Shown: positions 25,983-35,031 of the stretch, piece by piece
Position numbering within the stretch: the stretch's first letter is position 1
How the letters are laid out: every line of letters begins with the position of its first letter
Assembly: GCA_040905025.1 (NCBI GenBank)
Contig: JBBDSJ010000101.1
Span: forward strand, 34,414 to 98,413
Length of the DNA stretch: 64,000 bases
Source: JBBDSJ01 sp040905025
Lineage (GTDB): Bacteria; Pseudomonadota; Gammaproteobacteria; Methylohalomonadales; Methylohalomonadaceae
Direction: 5' to 3'
The notes under the pieces: model-generated
Told to the model about the DNA's origin: nothing
The model's input: the letters and a program-made list of their open reading frames with translations, nothing else
Databases searched by the model: none
Made by a program: the position numbers and the translations under genes

Positions 25983-26605
25983 GCTATAGCCACTCCTCTC
26001 AACGTCAGCTCACATTTAAAAAGAAAATCAAACGCCTCAACATGTCTTAGCGTATCGTCAACATGCTCACCCCAGGTATAGAACCCGTGACCCCGGATAA
26101 TATAGCCATGGATTGGCGGATGAACTGCCATCCACTCATCAATGGCGGCTACCAGACGGGCAATATCCTGGTCATTATCAAATACCGGCACGGTGAGCGC
26201 CGCAGCGTGGGTCGTAACGCCGGTAAACGCTTTGAGCAACTCATAATCTTGCAGTTCCAGTGTCGCTACCGGACCCGATGGTAATAATTTTGACAGCAAC
26301 GTAGCATGCAGTGAATGCGGATGCAGGATCGCCCCGGCCGCCGGAAAGCGCTGGTAAATTTGTGTATGCAAAAGTGTTTCCGCAGAAGGCCGGCGATCAT
26401 CCAGTGATTGACCGCTGTAATCAATCAACATGATATCGTCAGCCGTCAACCGGCCCTTGTGACGGCCGGAAACTGTAATCGCAATATGTTCAGCATCAAG
26501 GCGTGCAGAAAAATTCCCGCTTGTCGCAGGCACCATGCCAAGCGCATAAAGTTCACGGCCGGCAGCCACCAGCGCACGCGCCGCCTGCTGAAAATCCTGG
26601 GTCAT
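25979..26605 (-). CDS. mtnB: Methylthioribulose-1-phosphate dehydratase
   Basis: MtnB is a class II aldolase-fold dehydratase acting before MtnC and MtnD. The zinc ligands are visible as HPHSLHAT (~95-102) and a late His in RGHGFYTWG; SGNFSARLD near 30 is the phosphate-site segment. The frame extends upstream to 26671, but the family starts near MTQDFQQAAR, so I use the ATG at 26605. Genes mtnA, mtnP and mtnK, needed for a complete cycle, are not in the window. Confidence 0.93.
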   Translation of the reverse strand: MTQDFQQAARALVAAGRELYALGMVPATSGNFSARLDAEHIAITVSGRHKGRLTADDIMLIDYSGQSLDDRRPSAETLLHTQIYQRFPAAGAILHPHSLHATLLSKLLPSGPVATLELQDYELLKAFTGVTTHAAALTVPVFDNDQDIARLVAAIDEWMAVHPPIHGYIIRGHGFYTWGEHVDDTLRHVEAFDFLFKCELTLRGVAIA

Positions 26606-26677
26606 GTCATAATCCGGCAATAGCTGGGCATGGCGCGAATTGTAACGCGCAGGCGGGGTAAATAAAGCCACTGGGGC

Positions 26678-26701
26678 AAAAAAAACCCCGCTTGCGCGGG
26701 G
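26678..26701 (-). terminator. Terminator of the cold-shock gene
   Basis: A 6-bp G/C stem (CCCCGC with GCGGGG), a TTGC loop and a run of eight T on the minus strand, 25 nt after the csp stop. It also separates csp from the mtn operon. Confidence 0.9.
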
Positions 26702-26726
26702 CTTTGCAATTTGGTTTTGTTTGCTT

Positions 26727-26927
26727 TCAGGCGGCCTGCACGTTGGCAGCAGCCAGTCCTTTGGGTGTTTTCTGAACTTCGAATGAGACTTTCTGGCCTT
26801 CAGTCAGGGAACGGAAGCCCGCGCCCTCAATGGCGGAATAATGCACAAAAACATCTTTGCTGCCATCATCCGGTTGAATGAAGCCAAAACCCTTGCTTTC
26901 GTTAAACCACTTTACGGTACCGGTCAT
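26727..26927 (-). CDS. Cold-shock-domain protein (CspA family)
   Basis: A 66-residue RNA chaperone with both RNP motifs: KGFGFIQPDD (RNP1) and VFVHYSAI (RNP2), and the normal start TGTVKWFNESKG. The ATG at 26927 is preceded by GAGGTG at 8-10 nt. The upstream region to the mtgA gene is about 165 bp and could hold a long structured 5' leader, as many csp mRNAs have; I could not fold it. A strong terminator follows. Confidence 0.95.
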   Translation of the reverse strand: MTGTVKWFNESKGFGFIQPDDGSKDVFVHYSAIEGAGFRSLTEGQKVSFEVQKTPKGLAAANVQAA

Positions 26928-27093
26928 CACACTAATTCACCTCAGGGTCAAAATGTAGAAATTGCGCAGAGGTGTCCTGATTGAGAATTTACGAATAGCG
27001 ACTGGCATTCAGACGGGCTCATTCGAAATTACGATCGCATGGTTCCACTGCGTAAAATCAGCATAGGTCATAACAAACCAGAAAACCAGTGCT

Positions 27094-27822
27094 TTGAATG
27101 ACATAAACATGACAAAACCGGTCAAAAAACGCCTGTTGCCACTACTCATCGTGGGCGTGATGACGCTTGTACTATGCCTGTGCCTGGTCTCGGCCTTGCC
27201 GGTACTGACAATGCGCTGGTTTGCACCACCGACGAGCGCTTTCATGCTGCAAACCGCCTGGCAGGATAAACATCCTGTCTATATCTGGGTGGACAGTAAG
27301 GCGATTTCGCCACAGGCGGGGCTCGCAGTGATTGCTGCCGAAGATCAGACCTTCCCGCAACACCAAGGTTTTGATTTGCTACAGATTCAGGCATCAATTA
27401 ATGCCTGGCGTCAGGGTGATGATTTGCGCGGCGCCAGCACCATCTCGCAACAAGTCGCCAAGAATCTGTTTCTCTGGCCCGGACGCAATATCGGGCGCAA
27501 GGGTCTGGAAGCCTGGTTTACCGTATTGATTGAGTTGTTCTGGCCGAAACAGCGCATTCTGGAAATGTACCTGAATATTGCCGAATTCGGCCCCGGCATA
27601 CATGGTGTTGAAGCCGCCAGCCAGCAGTATTTTGGTATCCCGGCCGCTGAATTGAATGCCGACCAGGCAGCGCTGCTGGCGGCAGTTTTGCCAAACCCGA
27701 AGCTACTGAGTGTCAGTACACCCTCAGACTATATTAAGAATCGGCAACACTGGATACTGCAGCAAATGCATCAACTTGGCGGAACTGACTATCTGACCCG
27801 ACTGTTACCAGACAATCCGTAA
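27094..27822 (+). CDS. mtgA: Monofunctional peptidoglycan glycosyltransferase
   Basis: MtgA polymerises lipid II into glycan strands without transpeptidase activity. The 242-residue protein has one N-terminal membrane anchor (~15-37) and the GT51 domain: catalytic EDQTFPQHQGFD near residue 90, GASTISQQVAKNLFLWPGR near 120, and ILEMYLNIAEFGPGIHGVE near 155. Length fits the family. A second in-frame ATG (27109) may be the true start; neither has a clear ribosome-binding site. Confidence 0.95.
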   Translation: MNDINMTKPVKKRLLPLLIVGVMTLVLCLCLVSALPVLTMRWFAPPTSAFMLQTAWQDKHPVYIWVDSKAISPQAGLAVIAAEDQTFPQHQGFDLLQIQASINAWRQGDDLRGASTISQQVAKNLFLWPGRNIGRKGLEAWFTVLIELFWPKQRILEMYLNIAEFGPGIHGVEAASQQYFGIPAAELNADQAALLAAVLPNPKLLSVSTPSDYIKNRQHWILQQMHQLGGTDYLTRLLPDNP

Positions 27823-28378
27823 ACATGACACAGCCTCCGGTTAAACCAGCCGCCATCAGACTGCATTCCGGAACCCAGGCACTATCATTGGGCAGCGCAA
27901 GACCAGTCTGCGCGAATACAGGGCAAAACTTTGTGCTGCTCCTGTTGTGGTACTCCTTGATGTATCAAGGCCGCTGGCGTGGTTTTTTTTGCGTCGATTC
28001 TGGAGCTTGTCATGCGCCTGTATAAAAAATTTCCGCGCAGCTGTTTCAAATTGTTTCTGGTTCTGACCCTGTCGCAACATGGAATTGCGGCGCCTGTCTG
28101 CCGGAAATCCGTGAATTGCTGAAAGCCGCCGAACCGGCACTGCCACATGCCGTGGGCGAGTAATCGCTGGCAGCCAATACGCGTTATTGACAACGCCTGC
28201 TGAAATGTGACCTGCATCACATGATTGCTCTCAAGAATCAGCCTGTTGTGCAATCTTCATCACAATATTGGGCTAAACTGTGATTGAGTCCTCAGTACAG
28301 CCACAAGCCTTTGATGCCGGCCCGGGCTCACCGGCATCCATGCCAGAAAATGGATTTATTAACCACTAACAGGCTGCT
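27823..28378 (+). other. Intergenic region with possible coding relic
   Basis: No intact gene is evident. Around 28030-28163 one frame reads a stretch containing VATWNCGACLPEIREL and ends AVGE before TAA; its CxxC after a Trp recalls a thioredoxin-type active site, but an in-frame TAA lies just upstream and no start codon serves it. It may be the remains of a thioredoxin-like gene. The rest shows nothing I can name. Confidence 0.3.
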
Positions 28379-29125
28379 ATGTCTGACAATACGGGCCCTG
28401 ACTGTCGCCTTTGTGGAATGGCGGCCATGCAAGCTGTTGACCAACCGGCAAACCGGGACAGCATACGTGCTGGCGCCTGGATTCTGGTGGCACTCGGACT
28501 CGGCATCGGCACATTCAGTCAGGGCAGTCTTGTATTAATACTTGGTGGACTGATTCTCGCTGCTGTTGCCTTTCCACTTACCGATGATCGCCTGATTCAT
28601 GTCTGGGCCTGCATGCACTGTGGCCATCGTTTTCCGCGATTTCCGAAGCATGGAACCTTGCAGGTAAAGTATAAATGGCGGCCAATCCCGGTAATCATCG
28701 CCATTGCAACGATTCTGATCATCGGCACCGGCTTCTGGCCGGTCATCATATTACTGGGCTATGAAGTTACCCTGTTTGGCCCGATGGATCCGGCGCTCGA
28801 GAAAATCCGTATTGCACTTGGCTACGGTGTGCTGGTCGCTATTGCGATTGTATTTTTTGAAGGACTGGACCGCTATAACCATGAGCCATTCATATGGCGT
28901 GCGATGGCCATACTGGCACTGTTGTTGGGACTTGGTACAACAGCAAATGCTGCTGTTATCAGCATCTGGATTATTGAAGGTGTAGATTACGAATGGTTAC
29001 AACTGTTGATACTCATTATCGGTGAGGCCACGGTACTTACCATGGCAATGCACCGATCACGTCTGTTTGTCCGTCCGCTACAACCGGATGAGTCTGTTAA
29101 AGACAGTTTTCTTACCACAAGCTGA
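28379..29125 (+). CDS. Membrane protein with N-terminal CxxC motifs
   Basis: An unrecognised 248-residue protein. The first 85 residues contain CRLCG (~10) and, after two hydrophobic segments, CMHCGHRFPRF (~77), which could together bind zinc. The remainder has four to five hydrophobic helices. The ending is polar. It is convergent with the NTF2-like gene (7-nt gap). No enzyme signature is visible. Confidence 0.7.
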   Translation: MSDNTGPDCRLCGMAAMQAVDQPANRDSIRAGAWILVALGLGIGTFSQGSLVLILGGLILAAVAFPLTDDRLIHVWACMHCGHRFPRFPKHGTLQVKYKWRPIPVIIAIATILIIGTGFWPVIILLGYEVTLFGPMDPALEKIRIALGYGVLVAIAIVFFEGLDRYNHEPFIWRAMAILALLLGLGTTANAAVISIWIIEGVDYEWLQLLILIIGEATVLTMAMHRSRLFVRPLQPDESVKDSFLTTS

Positions 29126-29132
29126 ACCGGAC

Positions 29133-29534
29133 TCACTGTACAGAAACTTTTGCCCGTGGTTGTGCTGCCGGCGCATTCACACAGTTGCCCGCCTGATGTT
29201 GCACCATACGTATATCACCCTCTTCCTCAACAAATGCATTCACAGCAACCAGCTGATTATCGCCGGCTTGTTCATAACACACAACACAGGCCAGTTTTGC
29301 ATAGAGCAGTACCTGTTCATGATGCTGCCTGATGGCTGGAGCCTGTGCATTCGCCAGTATCTGTTCCCAGCTTTGCATGATGGCATCACGATCAGTCAAT
29401 GCCGGCCAACCCGGATGAATACAAATGACCGGATTGTGTTGTGCCCATAATGTTGCCATAGCGGCCAGATCATGCTGATCGAATGCCAGATAGAATCGAT
29501 GGTTCGCAAATAAAACCGATTCACGATCAATCAT
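29133..29534 (-). CDS. NTF2-like (SnoaL/DUF4440) protein
   Basis: About 133 residues forming an NTF2-like cone: ANHRFYLAFDQHDLAAMATLW at the N-terminus and ICIHPGWPALTDRDAIMQSW next. The open frame runs further upstream, but the ATG at 29532-29534 has AAGGAG at a good distance and fits the domain. It lacks a signal peptide, unlike the two NTF2-like proteins at 37135 and 45744. The start is 3 nt after the stop of the spermidine-synthase-like gene, so they are probably one operon. Ligand unknown. Confidence 0.85.
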   Translation of the reverse strand: MIDRESVLFANHRFYLAFDQHDLAAMATLWAQHNPVICIHPGWPALTDRDAIMQSWEQILANAQAPAIRQHHEQVLLYAKLACVVCYEQAGDNQLVAVNAFVEEEGDIRMVQHQAGNCVNAPAAQPRAKVSVQ

Positions 29535-29536
29535 TA

Positions 29537-30307
29537 TCAAGCTCCTTGTGACGCCGGTGTCAAACGACTGAGACGATAGCGCAATTGTTTGTTGCCGGCA
29601 GCTTTGGCCAGCGCCGGTATCCCGGAAATGTGCTGGCGTAATGCACCCGCCTGCACCGGCACACGGCAAAATGCACCGACAACATTATCCAGATAAGGTG
29701 TACGTAATCCAAACACTGCCGGAAAATTCCCGGCCATGCGCTTGTCTGTCGCCCAGCCACTTTGTTTGACATCGTTATAATCGGCAAAATTGATACTCAG
29801 AATGCCTTCCGGCTGCAAATTTTTTAACAACAGCCTGAACCAGCCAGTGTCTGCATCAATTGCCCGCACGGCTTCTGATGATTCTTCCAGAAACAGATCG
29901 TCAATGATCAAATCAAATTTCGATCCGCGATATTCACTTAACCACTGGCCGGCATCGGCAGCGTACAAACGTAACTGTTTACTTTCGCGCAAACCGAAAA
30001 ATTGTCTGGCCAGTTTCAGATGCATACGGCTTAGCTCGACACCATCAATATGCTCAGGCTGGATATGCCGCCGTAACAGATGGATCACACTGCCACCACC
30101 GACACCCAGCACCAGTACCCGCCGGATTGTGCCGGCAGGCATCAGCAGCGCCGGCAGCATTAACAAATCCCAGATGCTGCGGGTCAGCGCACGTTCGGGA
30201 TGCCATTCCGTGTGGCAAATCCCGTTGGCATACAGCCGCCGTGTACGTCCGGCACTGCGTACCTGATAATGAATCCCGGCATCGTATGCCTGCCATATTA
30301 TTGCCAT
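29537..30307 (-). CDS. Spermidine synthase-like methyltransferase-fold protein
   Basis: A 256-residue Rossmann-fold protein of the SpeE-like group. The SAM/dcSAM site is VLVLGVGGGSVIHLL near residue 65, followed by HIDGVELSRMHLKLA and an acidic FDLIIDDLFLEE near 130. The N-terminal tetramerisation domain of true spermidine synthases is absent, and the DDLF replaces the usual D(T/S)xDP motif, so polyamine synthesis is uncertain. Small SpeE-like proteins of unknown substrate are common. Confidence 0.82.
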   Translation of the reverse strand: MAIIWQAYDAGIHYQVRSAGRTRRLYANGICHTEWHPERALTRSIWDLLMLPALLMPAGTIRRVLVLGVGGGSVIHLLRRHIQPEHIDGVELSRMHLKLARQFFGLRESKQLRLYAADAGQWLSEYRGSKFDLIIDDLFLEESSEAVRAIDADTGWFRLLLKNLQPEGILSINFADYNDVKQSGWATDKRMAGNFPAVFGLRTPYLDNVVGAFCRVPVQAGALRQHISGIPALAKAAGNKQLRYRLSRLTPASQGA

Positions 30308-30433
30308 GAATATCCTGTTCTATAATTTTGTCTGCTGCATATATACATCATACACGGCCAGTCCGGCATGGCTTGCATTCAAGCGCGCTGAATTGCATGC
30401 TGGTACTGCAACCCTGTAGCGATTGATATACCC

Positions 30434-30991
30434 ATGAACAGCATAAATATTGCCAGTGTCACCATTGAATGCCTGCAGGGCGACATTACCCGGCAAAGCG
30501 ATGTTGATCGTGTAGTGAATGCCGCCAATGCCCAATTGATGCCAGGCGGCGGCGTCGCTGGCGCCATCCATAACCGCGCCGGTCCCGGCCTCGCCGCCGA
30601 GTGTGATCCACTGGCACCGATCCGGCCCGGTGAGGCTGTCATTACGGCTGCACACCTGTTACCGAACAAACATATCATTCATTGTCTCGGTCCCATTTAC
30701 GGTATTGATCAACCCGAAGACGATTTGCTTGCTGCCTGCTTCCGCAATGCACTCAATTTGGCTGAAGCCAATGGTCTGCGCAGCATTGCGTTTCCGGCGA
30801 TTTCCACCGGCGCGTTTGGTTACCCGCTGGAACCGGCGGCGCATGTCAGCCTCGGTGCTATCCGCGACTATATCGTCCCGGAGCGGAAGCTGGTGCAGAA
30901 CCTGGAACTTGTCCGGTTTGTGCTCTGGAACCCGGCAGACCTGCAGGTTTTCAGCGAGGCGATGCAGCTGGTGTTCACTGAACCGGGCTGA
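30434..30991 (+). CDS. Macrodomain protein, probable O-acetyl-ADP-ribose deacetylase
   Basis: A 185-residue MacroD-type macrodomain. The ADP-ribose-binding loops are VVNAANAQLMPGGGVAGAI (residues ~27-45) and PAISTGAFGYP (~115-125); both have the catalytic-class residues of MacroD/YmdB (Asn in NAAN, the GGGV loop, the STGAFG loop). It removes ADP-ribose from proteins, nucleic acids or O-acetyl-ADP-ribose. It stands alone. Confidence 0.93.
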   Translation: MNSINIASVTIECLQGDITRQSDVDRVVNAANAQLMPGGGVAGAIHNRAGPGLAAECDPLAPIRPGEAVITAAHLLPNKHIIHCLGPIYGIDQPEDDLLAACFRNALNLAEANGLRSIAFPAISTGAFGYPLEPAAHVSLGAIRDYIVPERKLVQNLELVRFVLWNPADLQVFSEAMQLVFTEPG

Positions 30992-31118
30992 GGTCAGCGC
31001 TGTTGAAGCCACGGAGCAACTTGCCTGGCGCTGCCTCTGATTATTTTATATGGCGTTCTGCAGCAGCCGGCATATAATCTGCCAGCGCTAGCCGGCGTTG
31101 CCTTCGCCTGTATATATA

Positions 31119-31493
31119 ATGAATAACCCCTGCATGACCTGCGGTGCCTGTTGCGCTTATTTTCGTGTGTCATTTTACTGGGCCGAAGCCGAACCGTATG
31201 GTCCGGTACCGGCGAACCTGACCACGCCGGTAACACCGCATCGGCTGGCAATGTGTGGCACCAATCAATCCCGGCCACGTTGTCAGGCATTGCTGGGTGA
31301 TGTCGGTAATGCTGTGCGCTGTACCATTTACGAACAGCGCCCGGAACCATGCCGGCAATTGCAGCCGTCATGGTCTGCCGGCCAGGCCGATGAACAATGC
31401 GACAAGGCACGCATCGCCTGGGGTTTGTCGCCGTTATCACCCCCGGATCCGAATCCGCAAACATCAGAACCTGTCCTGCCCTGCGTGGCCTGA
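31119..31493 (+). CDS. YkgJ-family cysteine cluster protein
   Basis: About 124 residues. The cysteine pattern CMTCGACCAYF at the N-terminus, then CGTN, C in RCQALL, CTIYEQRPEPCRQL, defines the YkgJ/UPF0153 family, thought to bind zinc or an iron-sulfur cluster. I use the ATG at 31119 because family members begin just before CxxCGACC; the frame also permits 31098. Function of the family is not known. Confidence 0.88.
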   Translation: MNNPCMTCGACCAYFRVSFYWAEAEPYGPVPANLTTPVTPHRLAMCGTNQSRPRCQALLGDVGNAVRCTIYEQRPEPCRQLQPSWSAGQADEQCDKARIAWGLSPLSPPDPNPQTSEPVLPCVA

Positions 31494-31573
31494 AACAACC
31501 CGACTGTCTGTTTGCACAATATTTCCGCAATTTAAAGGCATAATACCGGTGTCATTCATGCTGCCGGACAAAC

Positions 31574-33022
31574 ATGCGTCTTACTGTTGGTCATAAACTT
31601 TTTCTCACGCTGTTGCTGGCCACCGGCCTGCTCACGGCAGGTATGCTGACGCTTGTCACCTGGTCGTTTGAACGTGGCTTTGAAGAGTTTATCGAAAACC
31701 GCCGTCAGGAACGGGTTGAATCATTTATCGATCGTCTGGCGCAATTTTATGCGGCCGAACAAAGCTGGGAATTATTACAACAGAACAGACAACGCTGGCT
31801 GGAGTTAATGTTTGCCGATTTTCGCAGTGATACCGGTGAATTTCCGGAATGGGTCAAGCGTAAATTCAACAACGACCAGGATGCCGCAGAAAACCCGCCA
31901 GTAAAAAGCCGCTATACCCATCAACCGGTAGAGGCACGCGTCATGTTACTTGATGCTGATCAGAACCTGCTGATTGGTGTAGCAGACCGACTCGACCGGC
32001 TAAAACTGTTACCCATCAAACTTGAGAATAACGTGGTGGGCTATCTGGCAGTCCGGCCCGGCCCCTCATGGGAACGCAAAATAGAAGTTGAGTTTCTGCA
32101 ACAGCAAACCGAGAAATTTATCTGGATTGCGCTTGCTGCCGTCCTGTTATCCGCATTATTTGCGGTATTACTCGTACGCATGCTGGTCAAGCCGTTACGA
32201 CAATTCACCGATGGTTCAAAAAAACTTGCCGCCGGTCAATATGCAGTACGTATACCGGTGCAGTCGCAAGATGAGTTCGGCCAGCTGGCACGTGATTTCA
32301 ACGGACTTGCCGCGGCACTGGAACGCACCGAGGCGCAACGGCGGCAGTGGGTAGCCGATATTTCACATGAACTGCGAACTCCGTTATCCATTTTGCATGG
32401 TGAACTGGAGGCATTGCAGGACGGGATGCGTGTGCTTGATCAGGATGCGATCGATTCACTGCATACGGAAGTGATGCGCCTGAACCGGCTGGTAGATGAT
32501 CTGTACCAGCTATCCATGTCGGACTTCGGCTCACTCAGCTATCGTGAAACATCGACTGATGTTGCTGCCATCCTGAATGAAAGTGTTGCGCAATTAAAAC
32601 CGGATTTTGCTGAAAAATCCATCACAGTTAGATTGCAACTGCCGGACCGGAAAATTGCAACCATCAAGGCGGATCCTGACAGACTGGCGCAGCTGTTTCG
32701 TAATCTGCTCAACAACAGCCTGCGCTATACCGATTCAAATGGCCATTTGCTTATCCAGCTTGAACAAACCGGCAACCATATATCTATTGATCTGCAGGAC
32801 AGCTCCCCGGCGGTACCAGAACAGGATTTACCGCATCTGTTTGAACGTTTCTATCGGGTCGAGACATCACGCAACCGCGCCAGCGGCGGTGCCGGACTCG
32901 GGCTTGCCATTTGCCGCAACATTGTCGAAGCTCATGCTGGCCAGATTCATGCCCGGCCGGCATCACAAGGGGGCTTGTGGATCCATATCGAACTGCCATT
33001 ACAACGTGAGTCACATCAATGA
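31574..33022 (+). CDS. baeS: BaeS-like sensor histidine kinase
   Basis: A 482-residue envelope-stress sensor kinase. An N-terminal transmembrane segment (~9-31), a periplasmic sensor region, a second segment (~183-203), HAMP (~205-258), HisKA with the phospho-accepting His in DISHELRTPLSILHGELE (~270) and a HATPase domain with NNSLRYTDSNG, HLFERFYR and GGAGLGLAIC. It overlaps the regulator gene by ATGA. The neighbour is a BaeR-like regulator, and a Spy-like gene follows, so Bae identity is well supported by synteny. Confidence 0.9.
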   Translation: MRLTVGHKLFLTLLLATGLLTAGMLTLVTWSFERGFEEFIENRRQERVESFIDRLAQFYAAEQSWELLQQNRQRWLELMFADFRSDTGEFPEWVKRKFNNDQDAAENPPVKSRYTHQPVEARVMLLDADQNLLIGVADRLDRLKLLPIKLENNVVGYLAVRPGPSWERKIEVEFLQQQTEKFIWIALAAVLLSALFAVLLVRMLVKPLRQFTDGSKKLAAGQYAVRIPVQSQDEFGQLARDFNGLAAALERTEAQRRQWVADISHELRTPLSILHGELEALQDGMRVLDQDAIDSLHTEVMRLNRLVDDLYQLSMSDFGSLSYRETSTDVAAILNESVAQLKPDFAEKSITVRLQLPDRKIATIKADPDRLAQLFRNLLNNSLRYTDSNGHLLIQLEQTGNHISIDLQDSSPAVPEQDLPHLFERFYRVETSRNRASGGAGLGLAICRNIVEAHAGQIHARPASQGGLWIHIELPLQRESHQ

Positions 33023-33720
33023 CTACCGCAGAAAAAATCCTTGTCGTTGAAGATGAAATCAAAATCGCCCAACTGCTCGATGATTATCTGACCCGCAGCG
33101 GTTATGACGTCAGCTGTTTGCATGATGGCACGGCAGTTGTCGGCAGTGTCAGGGAATCCACACCGGACTTGTTGCTGCTGGATCTGATGCTGCCCGGCCG
33201 TGATGGCCTGGAAATTTGCCGCGAACTGCGCACGTTCACCGAAATTCCGATCATCATGATCACTGCCCGGGTCGAAGAAATTGATCGTTTACTGGGACTG
33301 GAACTTGGCGCCGATGACTACATCTGCAAACCATTCAGCCCGCGTGAAGTCGTGGCCCGGGTTAAAGCAGTATTGCGGCGGCAAACCACGGCTGCTGACA
33401 CAGAAAGCGAACCGCTGCTGCAGCTCGACGCTAACAGCTTTCGTTTGCGTATAGCGGATAAAAGTCTGGATCTGACCCAGGTCGAGTACCAGCTATGCGC
33501 GGCACTGTTCTCACAGCCCGGACGTATTTTTTCCCGTGACCAGTTGATGGATCGTATATACAGCGATGGCCGCGTTGTCTCGGATCGCACCATCGACAGT
33601 CATATAAAAAAATTGCGCAAGAAACTGCGCAAACTGCTGCCGGAACAGGAATTGATTCATTCTGTCTACGGTGCAGGCTACCGCTACGAACTGATCCCTG
33701 ACGAACCGCCACAGGCATGA
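33019..33720 (+). CDS. baeR: BaeR-like OmpR-family response regulator
   Basis: A 233-residue response regulator with a receiver domain (VVEDEIKIAQLLDDYL; phospho-acceptor Asp in LLLLDLMLPGRDG near residue 56) and a C-terminal winged helix (SDRTIDSHIKKLRKKL). The segment EEIDRLLGLELGADDYICKP is nearly the same as in BaeR of E. coli. BaeR activates spy and efflux genes in response to envelope damage. Confidence 0.92.
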   Translation: MTTAEKILVVEDEIKIAQLLDDYLTRSGYDVSCLHDGTAVVGSVRESTPDLLLLDLMLPGRDGLEICRELRTFTEIPIIMITARVEEIDRLLGLELGADDYICKPFSPREVVARVKAVLRRQTTAADTESEPLLQLDANSFRLRIADKSLDLTQVEYQLCAALFSQPGRIFSRDQLMDRIYSDGRVVSDRTIDSHIKKLRKKLRKLLPEQELIHSVYGAGYRYELIPDEPPQA

Positions 33721-33722
33721 TC

Positions 33723-33738
33723 GTCATATCAATATGAC
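33723..33738. repeat. Perfect 7-bp palindrome after baeR
   Basis: GTCATAT-CA-ATATGAC begins 3 nt after the baeR stop. It could be an operator for the spy-like gene 180 nt downstream or a weak hairpin; there is no T-run. Confidence 0.35.
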
Positions 33739-33921
33739 CATGACAAGACCCGGCATTCGATCCTGTTTTCATCCCGATTGAATATGGCTGGCGCCAGGGT
33801 TTTCAGCTGTATTTCCTTATTGTTTCCACAATCTGCACTTAATTAATCCGCAATCCGGGCCTAATCTTGTCAACGTAGACCAGACATGTGTGTACCCCAT
33901 ATTTTAACGAGGAGCACCGAC

Positions 33922-34242
33922 ATGAAATTGATTAAATATGCATTGCTGTTTGCCGTGCTGCTGGCACCGATAACCGTACTCGCGGCACCGGGCGGTCATC
34001 ACGGCAAAATGGTAGACAAAATGGCTGAGAAGCTGGATCTGTCCGCCGAGCAGAAAGTACAGGTCGAGGCTGTTTTCAAGGAACAGCACGCGCAACATCA
34101 GGCCCTGCGGGCTGAGACTGAAAGCAAGCTCAACGCCATTTTGAATGCCGAACAACAGACCAAAATGGCTGAAATGAAAGCCGAACGTAAAGCCAAATGG
34201 CAAGCAAAGCGGGAAGAATGGAAAAGCAGGAAAGCCGAATAG
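33922..34242 (+). CDS. spy: Spy/CpxP-like periplasmic chaperone
   Basis: The 106-residue protein starts with a signal peptide (MKLIKYALLFAVLLAPITVLA) and is otherwise helical and highly charged, with the LTxxQ-like repeat LSAEQKVQVEAVFKEQ that marks the Spy/CpxP family and the second NAEQQTKMAEMK. Spy protects periplasmic proteins from aggregation. The ATG at 33922 has GAGGAG upstream. Position directly after baeSR suggests BaeR control. Confidence 0.87.
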   Translation: MKLIKYALLFAVLLAPITVLAAPGGHHGKMVDKMAEKLDLSAEQKVQVEAVFKEQHAQHQALRAETESKLNAILNAEQQTKMAEMKAERKAKWQAKREEWKSRKAE

Positions 34243-34593
34243 TTTCTTGCCAATAGATGTTTCTCCAGCAGATTTATGAGTGAGTCATGAAGTAAGTTTT
34301 AGAACTATCTCAAATTCCTCTCCCCCATGTGGAGGGGAAATGGATATTGAGAACTATGAGTTTTTTCTGGCTGGGCTAGGCGAGCAAATTTTCCATACCC
34401 CTTGCTCCTCCCCTCAACCCCCTACTCTTCCAGCCAGGGCCCGGTATATCCGGGCCATTTTTATTCTGGAATTCCGCGATTGTATCGCTTCCAGTCCGGC
34501 TCGAAATAACACGGCAACCGCTTGAGGTTCAGACCATCTGCCCTAATCTGGTATCCTGTACGCAATTACATAACTTTGGCTTAAGGAGTCATC
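34243..34593 (+). other. Intergenic region, imperfect palindrome
   Basis: No gene. Bases 34311-34355 form a long imperfect palindrome: TCTCAA..TCC on the left, GGATATTGAGA on the right, with an inner CTCCCC/GGGGAG-type stem. The terminator at 34438-34462 lies in the same stretch. Confidence 0.5.
34438..34462 (+). terminator. Rho-independent terminator after spy
   Basis: Stem GGCCCGG/CCGGGCC with a TATAT loop and an ATTTTTATT tail. It is about 200 nt after the spy stop and probably ends that transcript. Confidence 0.8.
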
Positions 34594-35013
34594 ATGGCTG
34601 AGCAGGAATTACCCGAAATCAAGCTGGACCTCGACAATCTTTACAACGAAGAAGTATTTACTGACCGCCGTGTCGGCACCGTCATGCGGCTGACGCCGGT
34701 ACAGACCGACGGCACACGCGACCATGGCCGCGATATCCTGTTTGTCGGCCAGGCCCAGTTAATGACGCCGATGGGTGCGCTGCCGCTCAGTTTTCCACTG
34801 CCGGCCGACAGCTTGCAGGCCGCATTGAAAATCTACCCGGAGGAAGCCCACAAGGCGCTCGAAAGTACCCTGAAAGAACTTGAGGAAATGCGCCGTGAGC
34901 AGGCCGGTGGCGACATAATCACACCGGGTAAACTCGGTGGTGGCATGGGCGGCGGCATGGGTGGTCCCGGGGGTGGCATGGGCGGCCCCGGCGGCAAAAT
35001 CCAGATGCCGTAG
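34594..35013 (+). CDS. Conserved small acidic protein with Gly/Met tail
   Basis: I do not recognise a named family in this 139-residue protein. The N-terminal 110 residues are soluble and mixed alpha/beta, rich in Glu, Leu and Asp (LYNEEVFTDRRVGTVMRLTP; LMTPMGALPLSFPLPAD). The last 28 residues repeat GGGMGGP with no other residue types. No signal or membrane helix is seen. A good terminator follows. A cytoplasmic accessory function is likely but unproven. Confidence 0.75.
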   Translation: MAEQELPEIKLDLDNLYNEEVFTDRRVGTVMRLTPVQTDGTRDHGRDILFVGQAQLMTPMGALPLSFPLPADSLQAALKIYPEEAHKALESTLKELEEMRREQAGGDIITPGKLGGGMGGGMGGPGGGMGGPGGKIQMP

Positions 35014-35031
35014 CCAGACAGGCTTAACCAG

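Noticed and set aside
27825..28025. A 66-codon plus-strand frame after mtgA
   Set aside because: Composition is unlike a protein, no ribosome-binding site, and it overlaps the possible thioredoxin-like relic in another frame.
30994..31530. A 178-codon minus-strand frame opposite the YkgJ-type gene
   Set aside because: It is a shadow of the plus-strand cysteine-cluster gene, whose CxxCGACC pattern is clearly coding.
34280..34525. An 81-codon frame between spy and the Gly/Met-tail protein
   Set aside because: It is built from the palindrome and terminator region with no conserved pattern.
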